A DNA stretch of 64,000 nucleotides from Superficieibacter sp. 1612_C1 (GCF_015234305.1 NZ_JADGMI010000005.1:1-64000), one strand, 5' to 3'; positions 8,522-20,716 are shown, numbered from the stretch's first letter. Notes: a model not told the origin generated them from the sequence alone. Numbers and translations are program-made.

Positions 8522-9816
8522 TTTCCCCGATCCTGCACCAGCGTCACGCCAGTACCGACCTCTGCCTGCCCGTCCCGCGTGATAAAGTAACCTGCCGCAG
8601 CCACCAGCGTTTCGCCGTAAAACAGCAGTGGCGTGGTATCCCGATGCCAGGGCGCGACGCCCAGTTCCTGCCAAATTTTCTTGAGCTTGCGCCCGCCGTT
8701 GCGCCCGATAATATGCAATGTTCCCACGGCCTTAAAACGGACCGAAACCGGCTCATCGGCCAGCGGCAGACGCATATCGCCGCCTGGCACCAGCGTTAAC
8801 TGGCCCAGCCCGTCGGGCAGCGATAACGGCTGGCAAATATCCCGCCAGGGGAAAATATTCTCTGTCTGTGGCGGAAGCGGTGCTACCCACCATAACTTGC
8901 TCCGATACCGGCGAAGCTCAAATCCCCCCATTCGCAGGCAGGGCGAGGCATCTTCGCGCGCCAGGGCTATCTCCTGCCAGATGCGTGCCAGCATCTCGCG
9001 CGACGGCATCGGCGCACCGTGACGTGCCAGCCAGCGACGCAGTATCGCAGCGCGAAATACCGGGCTTTTAGCCTGCAACGGCGGCAGATCCAGCGCGCCG
9101 TGTTCATCCACCAGCGAGCCTAATTCATCGCCAAGCAACTCATCCAGCAACTGCTCCTGCTCGGCGCACAGTTCCGCACTGCGCGCGGTGGCCTGAGCAA
9201 AGTGCGGCCAGCGTGCATTCAGCCGTGGCAATACCTTTAAGCGCAGAAAATTGCGGTCATAGGCGTCATCCTGGTTGCTCTCATCTTCTATCCAGCGCAG
9301 CTGGTGACGGTCAGCCCACTGGCTTAACGCATGCCGGCTTTCACCCAGCAGAGGGCGGATCAATACGCTGTCAGCAAACGGCGAAACGCGGGCCATCGCG
9401 GATAATCCCGCCGGGCCGCTGCCGCGTTTGAGCGCCAGTAAAAAGGTCTCACATTGATCGTCAAGATGCTGCGCCGTCACCAGCACCTCCCCCGGCAGCA
9501 GGGCTTCACGAAAAGCCTGATACCGCGCCTGCCGGGCATGCGCCTCGGTCCCCAGCCCTTCATCCACCAGCGTAACCCGTTTCACACTCAGCGGCACCTG
9601 CCACTGCTGGCAAACGTGCTCGCAGTGCGTCACCCAGTCATCGGCAAACGGACTAATACCGTGATGAATATGAATAGCGCGCAGGGTGACATCTGGCGAC
9701 TGCCTGCGCCAGCACACCATCTGATGCAGCAGAACCGTAGAGTCGAGCCCGCCGCTGAAGGCAATCAGAAACTGGCGGTGAGGATGGAGAGAATGGGCTA
9801 TTGCTGGCACTGTCAT
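8512..9816 (-). CDS. tilS: tRNA(Ile)-lysidine synthase
   Basis: Converts the wobble C34 of the CAU-anticodon isoleucine tRNA to lysidine with ATP and lysine, which changes charging from Met to Ile. The 434-residue protein has the PP-loop motif SGGLDST (21-27) in the N-terminal catalytic domain. A TilS substrate-binding middle domain and a C-terminal domain (about 360-434) contain the [16 protein letters not shown] block. Length is near that of E. coli TilS. Confidence 0.97.
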   Translation of the reverse strand: MTVPAIAHSLHPHRQFLIAFSGGLDSTVLLHQMVCWRRQSPDVTLRAIHIHHGISPFADDWVTHCEHVCQQWQVPLSVKRVTLVDEGLGTEAHARQARYQAFREALLPGEVLVTAQHLDDQCETFLLALKRGSGPAGLSAMARVSPFADSVLIRPLLGESRHALSQWADRHQLRWIEDESNQDDAYDRNFLRLKVLPRLNARWPHFAQATARSAELCAEQEQLLDELLGDELGSLVDEHGALDLPPLQAKSPVFRAAILRRWLARHGAPMPSREMLARIWQEIALAREDASPCLRMGGFELRRYRSKLWWVAPLPPQTENIFPWRDICQPLSLPDGLGQLTLVPGGDMRLPLADEPVSVRFKAVGTLHIIGRNGGRKLKKIWQELGVAPWHRDTTPLLFYGETLVAAAGYFITRDGQAEVGTGVTLVQDRGNVG

Positions 9817-9838
9817 GATCGAACTGGCTTAAGGAACG

Positions 9839-9861
9839 TTGCCCGGAACGTTACCGGGCAA
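9839..9861. terminator. Hairpin between yaeR and tilS
   Basis: TTGCCCGG (9839-9846) / CCGGGCAA (9854-9861) with a 7-base loop, downstream of yaeR on the minus strand. It has no real T tract; it could be a weak terminator or a REP-type fragment. Confidence 0.45.
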
Positions 9862-9879
9862 TGTCGCGCTTGGCAAGCG

Positions 9880-10269
9880 TTACTGCTGGTACAGCTCCAG
9901 CGGCAGGCCGTCGGGATCGTTAAAGAAGGTGAAGCGTTTATCGGTGAAAGGATCGATACGAATTGGCTCACAAACAATCCCGTGGGCACTCAAATGGGCA
10001 ACGGCCTGGTCAATGTCATCCACGCTGAACGCCAGATGGCGCAAACCACACGCTTCCGGACGACTGGGGCGCGAGGGCGGGAAAGGAAACGAAAAAAGCT
10101 CGATAACATATTGACCATTAAGCGCCAGATCGCCCTTCCACGAGTCGCGTTCAGCACGATAAAACTCGCCCTGTAGCGTAAACCCCAGAATGTCGCAGTA
10201 AAACGCCTTACTTCTGGCGTAGTCCGTGGCAATAATCGCAATATGATGAACCTGTTTTAAACCCAGCAT
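9880..10269 (-). CDS. yaeR: VOC/glyoxalase-fold metalloprotein YaeR
   Basis: A 129-residue vicinal-oxygen-chelate protein with paired beta-alpha-beta units: VHHIAIIATDYARSKAFYCD near the start and a second unit at GLRHLAFSVDDIDQA. It ends LPLELYQQ, the usual end with the metal-binding glutamate. It resembles glyoxalase I in fold, but its substrate is not established. ATG 10269 gives MLGLKQVHHI as in E. coli; the open frame extends upstream without a plausible site. It lies downstream of ldcC on the same strand. Confidence 0.94.
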   Translation of the reverse strand: MLGLKQVHHIAIIATDYARSKAFYCDILGFTLQGEFYRAERDSWKGDLALNGQYVIELFSFPFPPSRPSRPEACGLRHLAFSVDDIDQAVAHLSAHGIVCEPIRIDPFTDKRFTFFNDPDGLPLELYQQ

Positions 10270-10327
10270 AATCTTCTCCTTAACGTATGCCAGCACGTTA
10301 CTGCCCTGCCTAAAGCTCTGCAAGTGC

Positions 10328-12466
10328 TCATGCGCTTTTTAAGACTCTCACCCGATAAACGCCCTCTTCATCACGCTTCGCGCCATGAATATCGGTTTCA
10401 AAACCGGGATAGTGACGGCCGACAGAGCACAGCATCAGCAGGAAATCGAGCACCGCACGACTTTCTTCGGTGATCATCTCCCCCGGCATCAGCAGCGGCA
10501 CGCCCGGTGGATACGGCAGGATCATATTTGCCGAGATACGCCCCACCAGCTTCTCCAGCTCAATCGTTTCCACATCGCCCTTGATCTGTCGCTGCCATGC
10601 CTGATGCGGCGTCATTTTCATTTCCGGTAATACGTCAAACGCCCGCAGCATCAGGCGGGAAAGATCGTGCTGGCGGATGAGCTTGTGGATCCCCTGCGCC
10701 AGATCCTGAATGCGCATATTGCGGTAGAAATCGGGATCTTCCGCATAGAGATCCGGCAGCATGTTTTTCACCCGCAGATTAAGATCGTAGGCACGCTTAA
10801 ACTCGGTCAGGCCACGTAGTAATCCCATCGCCCTGGTCTTGTCGATACCAATGCTGAACAGAAACAGCAGGTTATAGGGGCCGGTTTTCTCCACCACTAC
10901 GCCGCGTTCGTCGAGGAATTTTGCTACCAGCGCAGCGGGGATCCCCTCCTCGCTCATGTTGCCCTGCTCGTCCATCCCCGGCGTTAAGATCGTCACTTTG
11001 ACCGGATCGAGAAACATATGATCGGCGTCGGCATCGTTAAACCCATGCCACGTTTCGCCGGGTGCCACCGGCCAGCATTCCGCCTCATCGACCTCTTCCG
11101 GCTGCCAGATATCGAAGAACCAGCCCTCGGATTCCTCTCTCAGCCGCTGTACCTCTTTACGAAAATGCAGCGCCCGCTCGACGGAGCGGTTAATGAGCCG
11201 TTTACCCGGATTGCCACGCAGCATGGCCGCCGCCGTTTCGATAGAGGCGACAATCGGGTAGCTTGGCGAGGTTGAGGTATGCATCATAAAGGCTTCATTA
11301 AAGGTGTCCTCATCGTAATCACCTTTAATATGGATAAGCGAGGCCTGAGAGAGCGCGGCGAGCATTTTGTGCGTGGACTGGGTTTCAAAAATCACTTTCC
11401 CCGGTACGCGCTCGCCGCTCATCCCGCTTTTTCCCTGATAAATCGGGTGGAAGTGAGTATAGGGAACCCAGGCCGAATCAAAATGGATCGACGGCACATC
11501 CAGCGTCTGCTTGATCCAGTTAGTGTTGTACAACAGGCCGTCATAAGTGGAGTTGGTGATCACCGCGTGTACCGGCCACTGCGCCTGCGGCGTGGCGGCG
11601 ACCTTCTCGCTCAGGCTGTCACGGGTAAATTCACGTTTGGGAATGCCGCCAAGGATCCCCAGCGCGTTACGTGTCGGCTTCAGCCACAGCGGCACGACGT
11701 CGCTCATCATCAGCAAATGCGCCAGCGACTTATGGCAGTTACGGTCAATCAACAGCGTACTGCCGGTCGGCGCGGCATACATCCCGACAATCTTATTCGA
11801 GGTCGATGTGCCGTTGGTGACCATATAACTTTGCTCCGCGCCAAAAGTGCGGGCGATATATTCTTCAGCTTCAAGATGCGGGCCGGTATGATCGAGCAGC
11901 GAGCCAAGTTCGGTAACAGAAATCGACACGTCCGCTTTCAGCGTATTGCCACCAAAAAAATCATAAAACAGACAGCCGACCGGGCTTTTCTGATAGGCCG
12001 TTCCTGCCATATGTCCGGGCGTACAGAACGTGTACTTTCCCTCTTTGACATAGTTGAACAGCGCTTTGGTAAACGGCGGCGTGATGTTGTCCAGATATTC
12101 ACCGGTATATTGCCGAATACGACCCGCAATATCTTCAGCGACGCCGAGGGAATATTCGAAAAACCACAGCGCCATTCGCATGTCATGCACGCTGACGTCC
12201 AGCGTCGAATGCGTATTGATAAAGGCATACAGCGGAAGATATTCGTTGAGCTGGTTAATGTCGCTGCATAAATCAACGGAATATTCATCCCAGTCGAAAA
12301 TGACGCCGCAAATACGTGGATTATGCTCGATAAACTTCAGCAGATCGGAACTGTTTTGCGGCCAGATGATTTTGAAGCCCTGCGCCAGAAGCGCACTTTC
12401 AAGCTCTTTGATCGGCTCGTCTTTATAATAGACCCCGTGCGGCCCCATGATAGCTATGATATTCAC
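10328..12466 (-). CDS. ldcC: Constitutive lysine decarboxylase LdcC
   Basis: PLP-dependent decarboxylation of L-lysine to cadaverine. The 712-residue protein has an N-terminal wing domain (1-130), a PLP-binding core with the Schiff-base lysine K367 in STHKML, and a C-terminal domain. I assign LdcC rather than the acid-inducible CadA from location (next to yaeR and tilS) and the absence of cadB. Length is within one residue of E. coli LdcC. The enteric neighbour accA is separated from it here by the chitinase gene. Confidence 0.95.
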   Translation of the reverse strand: MNIIAIMGPHGVYYKDEPIKELESALLAQGFKIIWPQNSSDLLKFIEHNPRICGVIFDWDEYSVDLCSDINQLNEYLPLYAFINTHSTLDVSVHDMRMALWFFEYSLGVAEDIAGRIRQYTGEYLDNITPPFTKALFNYVKEGKYTFCTPGHMAGTAYQKSPVGCLFYDFFGGNTLKADVSISVTELGSLLDHTGPHLEAEEYIARTFGAEQSYMVTNGTSTSNKIVGMYAAPTGSTLLIDRNCHKSLAHLLMMSDVVPLWLKPTRNALGILGGIPKREFTRDSLSEKVAATPQAQWPVHAVITNSTYDGLLYNTNWIKQTLDVPSIHFDSAWVPYTHFHPIYQGKSGMSGERVPGKVIFETQSTHKMLAALSQASLIHIKGDYDEDTFNEAFMMHTSTSPSYPIVASIETAAAMLRGNPGKRLINRSVERALHFRKEVQRLREESEGWFFDIWQPEEVDEAECWPVAPGETWHGFNDADADHMFLDPVKVTILTPGMDEQGNMSEEGIPAALVAKFLDERGVVVEKTGPYNLLFLFSIGIDKTRAMGLLRGLTEFKRAYDLNLRVKNMLPDLYAEDPDFYRNMRIQDLAQGIHKLIRQHDLSRLMLRAFDVLPEMKMTPHQAWQRQIKGDVETIELEKLVGRISANMILPYPPGVPLLMPGEMITEESRAVLDFLLMLCSVGRHYPGFETDIHGAKRDEEGVYRVRVLKSA

Positions 12467-12504
12467 GCGTTACTCCTGAAAAAACCATAGCTAAGCATAG
12501 TAAC

Positions 12505-12535
12505 AATCACGCCAGCGCGTTGCACCGGCGTGATT
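12505..12535 (-). terminator. Hairpin after the chitinase gene
   Basis: AATCACGCC (12505-12513) pairs perfectly with GGCGTGATT (12527-12535) between the chitinase stop and ldcC. The tail on the minus strand is only TT then ACT, so termination would be modest. Confidence 0.55.
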
Positions 12536-12542
12536 TATTTCA

Positions 12543-14315
12543 TTACAGCGCTTTCCACGCATCCTGCCAGGCAATACCCGCACCAGGCTCGTAGTAGGAC
12601 GGCGCGACGTTACACCAGGCCCCTGCCGGCAGCGGTTTGCACTGGTAGAGCACTCCGTGGTTATTGACGATATCGTCAGCTTTCCACTTTTTAGTGGCGC
12701 TCCATGCCGGGTAGTCGATGGAATCGTCCTGCGACGCTTTCGCTTTAACGTTCAGCGTATAGCTGGTCATGCTGCTAAGCGAACCATCGCTCACTTTCAG
12801 ACTAATGACATACTGTGCGTCTTTGTCTTTCGCCGGAGCATTGAAAGTGATAACGGCTTTATCCGCACCGCTGAGGGTCTGGCCATCCTGCGACATCCAG
12901 GTGTAGGTCAGTTTGTCACCATTGGCATCCGACGATCCCGCTGCGCTCAGAGATACCGGGCTTCCCGCTTCGACTGCGCCAACCGGTCCGGCAATGTGGG
13001 CGACCGGCGCAACGTTGGCGGCAGGCGCTGGGGTCGGCGTTGGTTTTGGCGTTGGCGTTGGGACAGGCGTAGGTTCCGGCTGCGCGTTGCCGCTGTCATC
13101 AACGATATTAACGTTGAAAAAGTGCTGGACGCATTTTGCGTAATCGCCCTGTTTGAAGGCGGTATACGGCGTCTGATAGCCAACCAGCTGGCAGGAGTAG
13201 GTTTTACCATCGGCAGTATCCGCGCTCCATCCCCAGTCCTGCTCCCAGTAAATCGGCAGCGCGCCAGCGCCATACTCATCGAACTGCTTCATGTTCTTAC
13301 AGCCCAGCACTTCGTCAGCAGGTACCGGCACTTTCAGGTAGTTAGCGAACTCTTTGTAATAGGCAATACGGTTGAGGGACTGCGCCATCTCATCCGCACC
13401 ACCGCACTCAACACCGCCGTTGATAATCTGGATGGTGACACCAAAGCCAGAAACCAGGCCATTTGCTTTATCGTGATCGTTCGGCTGCCAGGTGCCATCA
13501 ATAACATGCAGCATGGACGGCTTAGGCGGCTGCGGGTAAACAAAGAAGAAGACCGCGCTCGCGAGGTTCATCCAGGTGTCCGCGACGATTTCAGGCTTAT
13601 CCAGCAACGGACGGACGTCGCCATACATCGCATCAGAGAACGGACCGTAGTTGTAGTTATAGGAAAGCTGTTTTGCCCCACGACCAAAGTAGCTGACGAA
13701 ATCGCCGTCTTTGTCTTTACCACATGGCCAGGTCTGTCCCTGCCAGACATCAGGGTTACATTCGCCGTTATAGCCGCCTTTCTGACCTTCTACCCAGCCC
13801 ACTTCACGCAGGTAGACCAGCGCCTGACGCCATTCAGGAATATCGCGCCAGCTTTCATGACCGCCGGTTTCCTGAGCAAAGTGTGCAAACATCGTTGCCA
13901 TTGTCTTACGGCAGATCGCATCGCTGTCACGGCCATCGGTATAAGTCCCGCAGACGGCAGGAAATTTGCCAATCGCTTTCAGGAAGTTAAGGTAGGTATA
14001 TTCCGGTGCACGCAGCGGGAACAGAAAATCCCAGTCTTTTTCGCTCAGGATGCTTTCAACACGTTTAACGTTAGCCGGGTTTGCTGCCCGTCCTGGCGCG
14101 ATTTTTTCCACTTCGGCGTTATCGAGAGTCGCGATGGAGGATTTCACCGCCGCCATTAACGGGGAACTGGTAAGCGCTTGTTCTTTCGCCGCCAGTTCGC
14201 TGGTTTTGATGGTGACCGCCGCGCTGTCGCTGAGTAATGCCGCATGAGCGGTTGATAAACCGAGCAGGATCCCTGCCGCTATGGCGCTCAGCGCCATGTT
14301 TTTTTGCAATGCCAT
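12543..14315 (-). CDS. Secreted GH19 chitinase with PKD and chitin-binding domains
   Basis: Predicted endo-acting chitinase of 590 residues. It has a signal peptide (1-25, cleavage after AHA) and a GH19-type catalytic region (about 85-400) with the general-acid glutamate E149 in FAQETGGH and the [16 protein letters not shown] block (209-224). A Pro/Thr linker (413-433), a PKD domain (about 436-525) and a CBM5/12-like module (about 534-590) rich in Trp/Tyr follow. ATG 14315 is chosen because AAGGAGAA precedes it and the signal peptide starts there. E. coli K-12 has no gene here; from memory Salmonella has a chitinase gene next to ldcC. Secretion beyond the periplasm cannot be deduced. Family certain, substrate inferred. 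Confidence 0.92.
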   Translation of the reverse strand: MALQKNMALSAIAAGILLGLSTAHAALLSDSAAVTIKTSELAAKEQALTSSPLMAAVKSSIATLDNAEVEKIAPGRAANPANVKRVESILSEKDWDFLFPLRAPEYTYLNFLKAIGKFPAVCGTYTDGRDSDAICRKTMATMFAHFAQETGGHESWRDIPEWRQALVYLREVGWVEGQKGGYNGECNPDVWQGQTWPCGKDKDGDFVSYFGRGAKQLSYNYNYGPFSDAMYGDVRPLLDKPEIVADTWMNLASAVFFFVYPQPPKPSMLHVIDGTWQPNDHDKANGLVSGFGVTIQIINGGVECGGADEMAQSLNRIAYYKEFANYLKVPVPADEVLGCKNMKQFDEYGAGALPIYWEQDWGWSADTADGKTYSCQLVGYQTPYTAFKQGDYAKCVQHFFNVNIVDDSGNAQPEPTPVPTPTPKPTPTPAPAANVAPVAHIAGPVGAVEAGSPVSLSAAGSSDANGDKLTYTWMSQDGQTLSGADKAVITFNAPAKDKDAQYVISLKVSDGSLSSMTSYTLNVKAKASQDDSIDYPAWSATKKWKADDIVNNHGVLYQCKPLPAGAWCNVAPSYYEPGAGIAWQDAWKAL

Positions 14316-14434
14316 ATTCTTCTCCTTGATGGTATTCACTGCCGAATGCCTGGCAGTGCCTGTAGTCTCAGGGAGAAATAGCCTCATTGGCTAATCATAT
14401 GGTCTCATCACAATCTCATTTTTTAGCAATAAAA

Positions 14435-14457
14435 AAGGCCGGGAAAATCCCGGCCTT
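14435..14457 (-). terminator. Rho-independent terminator of accA
   Basis: Minus strand: AAGGCCGGGA / TCCCGGCCTT 10-bp stem with a 3-base loop, then TTTTTTATTG. This closes the long envelope-gene transcript before the chitinase gene. Confidence 0.93.
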
Positions 14458-14479
14458 CAGCGATAACGTCATCAAAAAA

Positions 14480-15439
14480 TCAGGCGTAACCGTAGCTCAT
14501 CAGGCGATGATAACGACGGTTGAGCAGATCGTCTTTGCCCAGCACATCAAGGTCAGCCAGATCTTCCAGCAGTTGTGCTTTCAGTGATGCGGCGATGGCT
14601 TCCGGATTACGGTGCGCGCCACCCAGCGGTTCCGGGATGATAGAGTCGATGAGTTTTAACTCTTTCAAACGCGGCGCGATGATACCCATCGCATCAGCGG
14701 CCAGCGGCGCTTTATCGGCGCTTTTCCACAGAATAGATGCACAGCCTTCCGGCGAGATAACGGAATAGGTGCTGTATTGCAGCATATTCACTTTATCACC
14801 CACGCCAATCGCCAGCGCGCCGCCGGAGCCACCTTCACCAATAACGGTACAGATAACCGGCACGCGTAAACGCGACATTTCACGCAGGTTACGGGCAATC
14901 GCTTCCGACTGGCCGCGCTCTTCCGCGCCGACGCCAGGATAGGCACCCGGGGTGTCGATAAAGGTAATGATCGGCATATTGAAACGCTCGGCCATTTCCA
15001 TCAAACGCAGCGCTTTACGATAGCCTTCTGGTGCGGGCATACCGAAGTTACGGCGGATTTTCTCTTTGGTCTCACGCCCTTTTTGATGACCAATGATCAT
15101 CACCGGACGTCCATCCAGACGCGCAATGCCGCCAACGATAGCTTTATCATCAGCGTAAGCGCGATCCCCTGCCAGCTCATCGAATTCATCAAATGCCAGG
15201 CGGACATAATCCAGGGTGTAGGGGCGCAGCGGATGACGCGCCAGTTGGGCTACCTGCCATGCGCCGAGATCGGCAAAGATTTTGCGCGTCAGCTCTACGC
15301 TTTTTTCGCGCAGACGATGCACCTCTTCGTCGATGTTAATATCCAGTTTCTCATCCTGACGGCCAACCGCAGTCAGAGAATCGATTTTCGCTTCCAGCTC
15401 TGCAATCGGCTGTTCAAAATCTAGGAAATTCAGACTCAT
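14480..15439 (-). CDS. accA: Acetyl-CoA carboxylase carboxyltransferase subunit alpha
   Basis: Forms malonyl-CoA with AccD, the first committed step of fatty-acid synthesis. The 319-residue protein equals E. coli AccA in length. It has the crotonase-fold oxyanion region with [15 protein letters not shown] near residues 202-216. It is the last gene of the block, 12 bp after dnaE. Confidence 0.98.
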   Translation of the reverse strand: MSLNFLDFEQPIAELEAKIDSLTAVGRQDEKLDINIDEEVHRLREKSVELTRKIFADLGAWQVAQLARHPLRPYTLDYVRLAFDEFDELAGDRAYADDKAIVGGIARLDGRPVMIIGHQKGRETKEKIRRNFGMPAPEGYRKALRLMEMAERFNMPIITFIDTPGAYPGVGAEERGQSEAIARNLREMSRLRVPVICTVIGEGGSGGALAIGVGDKVNMLQYSTYSVISPEGCASILWKSADKAPLAADAMGIIAPRLKELKLIDSIIPEPLGGAHRNPEAIAASLKAQLLEDLADLDVLGKDDLLNRRYHRLMSYGYA

Positions 15440-15451
15440 AGTATTCCTGTA

Positions 15452-18400
15452 TTAGTCAAACTCCAGTTCCACCTGCTCCGAACCAATGAGGCCACGGAGA
15501 TCGTTAAGTAAACGATCGCTCGGAGAGACGCGCCACGTTGCGCCAAAGCGCAGTCGCGCACGCGCATCCGTCCTCTGATAGTAGAGATGTACTGGAATGG
15601 TCCCCGAGCGATGGGGTTCCAGAGACTGACGGAGTCGGTTTAAAAGCTGGTCATCAATTTGCCTGTCCGTCAGCGAGATAGCAAGCCCGCGAGCATATTT
15701 TTCGCGAGCTTCGTCAATGTCCATCACTTCACGGGCCATCATTTTAAGCCCGCCGCTGAAGTCATCAAAGCTGACCTGTCCGCTGACGATAAGTATGCGG
15801 TCGTTTTCCAGCAAATGCTGGTATTTTTCCAGCGCTTCGGTGAATAACATCACCTCCAGCCGCCCGGAACGGTCATCCAGCGTACAGATGCCGATGCGAT
15901 TGCCGCGCTTGGTGACCATAACCCGCGAAGCAATGACGAGCCCCGCCGCCGTGGTCATTTTACCACGTTCGGTTGGATGCATGTCTTTTAGCCTCAGGCC
16001 GCCGACATAACGCTCAATTTCTTTCAGATACCGGTTAATCGGATGCCCCGTCAGGTATAACCCTAACGTTTCCCGCTCGCCTTCCAGTACCGTATGTTCC
16101 GCCCAGGGCTGACAGTTGGCGTATGATTGCTCGATCTGCTCTGGCTCCTCCGCCAGAACGCCAAACATATCTGCCTGACCAATCGCTTCCGCCTTTGCGT
16201 GCTGATCGGCGGCCTTGAGTGCATCGCCAAGCGAATTCATCAGCGCCGCGCGATGTGGCCCAAGACGGTCGAACGCCCCGGACATGATCAGTTTTTCCAG
16301 CACCCGGCGATTCAGTTTTTTGGTATCGGTGCGGGCGCAGAGATCGAACAACTCGCGGAAATAGCCGCCGTTATTACGCGCTTCAATGATAGCTTCAATC
16401 GGGCCTTCGCCCACGCCTTTGATCGCGCCAATACCATACACGATTTCCCCGTCATCGTTGACGTGGAAATGATACAGCCCGGAGTTAATATCCGGCGGCA
16501 GGATTTTTAGCCCCATCCGCCAGCACTCATCGACCAGCCCGACGACTTTCTCAGTGTTATCCATGTCCGCGGTCATCACCGCCGCCATAAACTCGGCCGG
16601 ATAGTGTGCTTTCAGCCACAGCGTCTGATAAGACACCAGCGCATAGGCGGCGGAATGCGATTTGTTAAAGCCGTACCCGGCGAATTTCTCCACCAGGTCG
16701 AAGATTTTCATCGCCAGCTCGCCGTCGACGCCGCGACTCTTCGCGCCCTCTTCGAAGGTGCCGCGCTGCTTGGCCATCTCTTCCGGCTTTTTCTTACCCA
16801 TCGCACGACGCAGCATATCCGCGCCGCCGAGGGTATAGCCGGAAAGCTCCTGGGCAATCTGCATTACCTGTTCCTGATACAGGATGATGCCGTAGGTCGG
16901 CTCCAGCACTGGCTTCAGGCACTCGTGCTGCCACTGCACATCCGGATAGGAGATCTCTTCGCGCCCGTGCTTACGGTCAATAAAGTTATCTACCATCCCC
17001 GATTGCAGCGGGCCCGGACGGAACAGCGCCACCAGCGCGATCATGTCCTCGAAGCAGTCAGGTTGCAGGCGTTTAATCAGGTCTTTCATGCCGCGCGATT
17101 CAAGCTGGAAAACCGCGGTGGTCTCCGAGCGTTGCAGCATGTCGAAACTTTTTTTATCTTCCAGCGGAATGGCCGCGATATCCAGCGGCGGCTCACCGTG
17201 TTTCGCCCGGCGCTTGTTGATCATCTCCAGCGCCCAGTTAATGATGGTGAGCGTACGCAAACCGAGGAAGTCAAACTTCACCAGCCCGGCATACTCTACG
17301 TCGTTCTTATCAAACTGGGTGACCGGATGCCGCCCTTCCTCATCGCAATAGAGCGGGGCGAAATCGGTAATTTTGGTGGGGGATATCACTACACCACCCG
17401 CGTGTTTACCGGCGTTACGGGTGACACCTTCCAGTTTACGCGCCATGTCGATCAGCGCTTTAACTTCTTCGTCAGCCTCGTAGATTTCCGGTAACTGCGG
17501 CTCGGCTTCGAACGCTTTCGCCAGCGTCATGCCCGGATCGGGAGGAACCAGTTTGGAGATCCTGTCCACAAAGCCGTACGGATGCCCAAGCACGCGGCCC
17601 ACATCGCGGATAACAGCTTTCGCCGCCATCGTACCGAACGTAATAATCTGCGATACCGCATCGCGACCATACATTTCCGCGACGTGATCGATAACCAGAT
17701 CGCGTTTTTCCATGCAAAAGTCGACGTCAAAGTCGGGCATAGAAACACGTTCCGGGTTAAGGAAACGTTCGAACAGCAGGTCAAACTCCAGCGGATCGAG
17801 GTCGGTGATTTTCAGCGCATAGGCTACAAGCGATCCCGCGCCGGAACCACGGCCCGGACCAACCGGCACGCCGTTATCTTTCGACCACTGGATGAATTCC
17901 ATGACGATCAGGAAGTAGCCGGGGAACCCCATCTGGTTGATGACCTGGAGTTCAGTATCCAGACGCTCATCATAAGGTGGCCGCTTCTCTTTACGCACGG
18001 TCTCGTCCGGGAACAGAAACGCCAGACGCTCTTCCAGCCCCTCTTTCGACTTAACGACGAGGAAATCTTCAGTGGTCATGTCTCCGGTGGGGAACTGCGG
18101 CAGGAAATATTCGCCGAGACGGACGGTGACGTTACAGCGTTTGGCGATCTCCACGCTGTTTTGCAGCGCCTCCGGGATGTCGGCGAACAGCTCGCACATC
18201 TCTTCTTCGCTACGCATATACTGCTGCGTCGAGTAATTACGCGGCCGTTTCGGATCGTCCAGGGTAAAGCCGTCGTGGATGGCAACGCGAATTTCGTGGG
18301 CGTCGAAATCATCTGTGTTAATAAAACGCACATCATTGGTCGCCACCACCGGCAAACCACGCTCTTCAGCCAGTTTGATGGCGGCATGCAGGTAGTTTTC

Positions 18401-18934
18401 TTCGTCCTGTCTGCCGGTGCGGATCAGTTCAAGATAAAAGCGATCCGGGAAATGCTCTTCATAAAAAGAGAGGCACTGATCGACCAGTACGTTATTACCG
18501 CGCATTACGCTGCGGCCCACGTCGCCCAGTCGCCCGCCGGAAAGCAGGATCAGCCCCTCGTTTAATTCCACCAGCCAGTCGCGATCGATGCACGGACCGA
18601 GCGGACCATAGCCGCGCTGATAGGCCCGGGAAATTAACAGCGTCAGATTTTGATAGCCAACATTGTTCATCGCCAGCACCGTCAGCTGGGTCATTTCATC
18701 GGCCAGCAGTTCGCTCTGCACATGAAGATCGGCACCAACGATAGGCTTGATCCCGGCACCGTGCGCCGTTCCGTAGAACTTCACCAGACCGCACAGGTTC
18801 ATAAAATCGGTGATCGCCAGCGCAGGCATGCCTGACGAGGCCGCCTTTTTCACCAGCGGCCCGACTTTTGCCAGCCCGTCGATCATGGAATAGTCGCTGT
18901 GCACCCGCAGGTGGACGAAACGTGGTTCAGCCAT
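15452..18934 (-). CDS. dnaE: DNA polymerase III alpha subunit
   Basis: Replicative polymerase of 1160 residues, full length. It has an N-terminal PHP domain (starts [16 protein letters not shown]), palm motif PDFDVDFC with two of the three catalytic aspartates near 401 and 403, and fingers. A tandem helix-hairpin-helix region and the internal beta-clamp binding motif QADMF (near 920) follow, then an OB fold and a C-terminal tau-binding domain. It lies between rnhB and accA in the conserved transcript. Confidence 0.98.
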   Translation of the reverse strand: MAEPRFVHLRVHSDYSMIDGLAKVGPLVKKAASSGMPALAITDFMNLCGLVKFYGTAHGAGIKPIVGADLHVQSELLADEMTQLTVLAMNNVGYQNLTLLISRAYQRGYGPLGPCIDRDWLVELNEGLILLSGGRLGDVGRSVMRGNNVLVDQCLSFYEEHFPDRFYLELIRTGRQDEENYLHAAIKLAEERGLPVVATNDVRFINTDDFDAHEIRVAIHDGFTLDDPKRPRNYSTQQYMRSEEEMCELFADIPEALQNSVEIAKRCNVTVRLGEYFLPQFPTGDMTTEDFLVVKSKEGLEERLAFLFPDETVRKEKRPPYDERLDTELQVINQMGFPGYFLIVMEFIQWSKDNGVPVGPGRGSGAGSLVAYALKITDLDPLEFDLLFERFLNPERVSMPDFDVDFCMEKRDLVIDHVAEMYGRDAVSQIITFGTMAAKAVIRDVGRVLGHPYGFVDRISKLVPPDPGMTLAKAFEAEPQLPEIYEADEEVKALIDMARKLEGVTRNAGKHAGGVVISPTKITDFAPLYCDEEGRHPVTQFDKNDVEYAGLVKFDFLGLRTLTIINWALEMINKRRAKHGEPPLDIAAIPLEDKKSFDMLQRSETTAVFQLESRGMKDLIKRLQPDCFEDMIALVALFRPGPLQSGMVDNFIDRKHGREEISYPDVQWQHECLKPVLEPTYGIILYQEQVMQIAQELSGYTLGGADMLRRAMGKKKPEEMAKQRGTFEEGAKSRGVDGELAMKIFDLVEKFAGYGFNKSHSAAYALVSYQTLWLKAHYPAEFMAAVMTADMDNTEKVVGLVDECWRMGLKILPPDINSGLYHFHVNDDGEIVYGIGAIKGVGEGPIEAIIEARNNGGYFRELFDLCARTDTKKLNRRVLEKLIMSGAFDRLGPHRAALMNSLGDALKAADQHAKAEAIGQADMFGVLAEEPEQIEQSYANCQPWAEHTVLEGERETLGLYLTGHPINRYLKEIERYVGGLRLKDMHPTERGKMTTAAGLVIASRVMVTKRGNRIGICTLDDRSGRLEVMLFTEALEKYQHLLENDRILIVSGQVSFDDFSGGLKMMAREVMDIDEAREKYARGLAISLTDRQIDDQLLNRLRQSLEPHRSGTIPVHLYYQRTDARARLRFGATWRVSPSDRLLNDLRGLIGSEQVELEFD

Positions 18935-18974
18935 CTATAGAGAGATTCCGGTTGATTAAATTACGTCACAAGAA

Positions 18975-19571
18975 TCAGGACACCAGGCCCAGCGCGCGTT
19001 TAACCGGCGCAAAGCTACGCCGGTGATGCTCTGTCGCGCCGTGCTCCGCCAGCTTCTCAAGGTGAAAAGCGGTCGGGTAGCCTTTATGCTGCGCAAAGCC
19101 ATATTGAGGAAAAGTCAGATCCAGCGCCGCCATTTCAGCATCACGCGTCACTTTAGCAATGATAGAGGCCGCGCTGATCTCCGCCACCCGACTGTCGCCT
19201 TTCACCACCGCTAATGAGGGCATGGCCAGCGCCGGACAGCGATTTCCATCAATCAGCACATATTCCGGTACCACACTTAACCCGGCAACGGCACGCTGCA
19301 TCGCCAGCATCGTGGCATGTAAAATATTTAGCTCGTCGATTTCGTTTGGCTCGGCGCGTCCGAGACTCCAGCATAATGCTTTTTCGGTGATCTCATCAAA
19401 CAGCGCCAGGCGACGTTTTTCAGATAATTTTTTTGAGTCATTAAGACCGACAATCGGGCGCGCCGGATCAAGGATCACGGCGGCAGTGACCACCGCGCCG
19501 ACCAACGGGCCGCGACCAACTTCATCCACACCCGCAACCAGATGCGTGTGCGGATAAACAAACTCTATCAT
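18975..19571 (-). CDS. rnhB: Ribonuclease HII
   Basis: Cuts 5' of single ribonucleotides and RNA in duplex DNA, starting ribonucleotide excision repair. The 198-residue protein has the catalytic D16-E17 pair in [10 protein letters not shown] and downstream carboxylates in LIDGNR and VTRDAE. It overlaps lpxB by 4 bp. Confidence 0.98.
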   Translation of the reverse strand: MIEFVYPHTHLVAGVDEVGRGPLVGAVVTAAVILDPARPIVGLNDSKKLSEKRRLALFDEITEKALCWSLGRAEPNEIDELNILHATMLAMQRAVAGLSVVPEYVLIDGNRCPALAMPSLAVVKGDSRVAEISAASIIAKVTRDAEMAALDLTFPQYGFAQHKGYPTAFHLEKLAEHGATEHHRRSFAPVKRALGLVS

Positions 19572-20716
19572 GGGACTAACTCCAGTACCGCGTCGGCTGC
19601 CTGCTCATCGGCATTGCAGCGGATCTGCTGATGCAGTTCGCGGAAAGTGTCATGCATAACATGGCTGGTTTTGCCGTTTGCCAGCAACGGTAACAGCGCG
19701 TCGGCAAGTTTTTGCGGTTCGCACTCTTCCTGTAATAGCTCTTTGACTAATTCTCTGCCTGCCAGCAAATTGGGCAGCGACACGTAATCGGTTTTGACCA
19801 GTCGTTTCGCCAGCCAGAAGGTGAAGGGTTTCATCCGGTATCCCACCACCATCGGGCATTTCGCCAGCATACACTCCAGCGCCGCCGTACCGGACGCCAG
19901 TAGCGCAGCATCGCTGGCGACCATCGCTTCCCGTGCCATGCCATCCAGCAGGTGAACGGAAAGCTCGGGGGCAACGTCCGCTTTAATACGCTCAAACTGC
20001 TCGCGACGTTTGGCATTTACCAGCGGCACCACCACCTCAAGATCGGGATAGGTCTGGCGTAAAATCTGCGCGGTTTTCAGGAAATCAGCGCTGAGCATTT
20101 CCACTTCTGCGCCGCGACTGCCAGGCAATAAGGCGAGGCAGTGGGCATCATGCGGGAGGCCCAGCACATCGCGCGCCGCATTTTTATCCGGATCCAGCGG
20201 CATCGCATCCGCCATGGTATGCCCGATAAAGCGGCACGGTACATTAAATCGGTCATAAAACGCTTTTTCGAAAGGCAGAAAAGCCAGCACCATATTGGTG
20301 GATCTGCCAATTTTGAAAACGCGTTTCTGTCGCCACGCCCAGACGGACGGACTGACGTAATGAATCGTTTTGATACCCTGCTTTTTGAGATTACCTTCAA
20401 GAGTAATGTTGAAGTCAGGCGCATCAATACCCACAAACACATCCGGTTTGAGGTCAGTAAATCGACGAGTTAAATCGGCACGAATATGCAGTAAGCGACG
20501 CAAACGCCCCAGCACTTCGACAATGCCCATCACTGCCAGCTCTTCCATCTCGTACCAGGCTTCACAGCCTTCAGCCTGCATACGCGGGCCTGCGACGCCA
20601 ACAAAGCGCGCGTCAGGCACGCGGGCTTTGAGCGCCCGAATAAGACCGGCACCAAGAATATCGCCGGAGGTTTCTCCGGCGACCAGGGCAATCGTTAACG
20701 GGCGTTGCTCTGCCAT
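19568..20716 (-). CDS. lpxB: Lipid-A-disaccharide synthase
   Basis: Joins UDP-2,3-diacylglucosamine and lipid X into the lipid A disaccharide at the inner membrane. The 382-residue GT19 glycosyltransferase matches E. coli LpxB in length. It has the N-terminal AGETSGD loop and the C-terminal LLPGSR and GTAALE nucleotide-sugar motifs. Its start shares one base with the lpxA stop (TAATG). Confidence 0.98.
   Translation of the reverse strand: MAEQRPLTIALVAGETSGDILGAGLIRALKARVPDARFVGVAGPRMQAEGCEAWYEMEELAVMGIVEVLGRLRRLLHIRADLTRRFTDLKPDVFVGIDAPDFNITLEGNLKKQGIKTIHYVSPSVWAWRQKRVFKIGRSTNMVLAFLPFEKAFYDRFNVPCRFIGHTMADAMPLDPDKNAARDVLGLPHDAHCLALLPGSRGAEVEMLSADFLKTAQILRQTYPDLEVVVPLVNAKRREQFERIKADVAPELSVHLLDGMAREAMVASDAALLASGTAALECMLAKCPMVVGYRMKPFTFWLAKRLVKTDYVSLPNLLAGRELVKELLQEECEPQKLADALLPLLANGKTSHVMHDTFRELHQQIRCNADEQAADAVLELVP

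Noticed and set aside
12657-14159. 500-codon open frame on the plus strand opposite the chitinase gene
   Set aside because: Antisense to a gene with a clear signal peptide and GH19, PKD and CBM motifs. The product has low-complexity Arg/Gly runs and no start signal.
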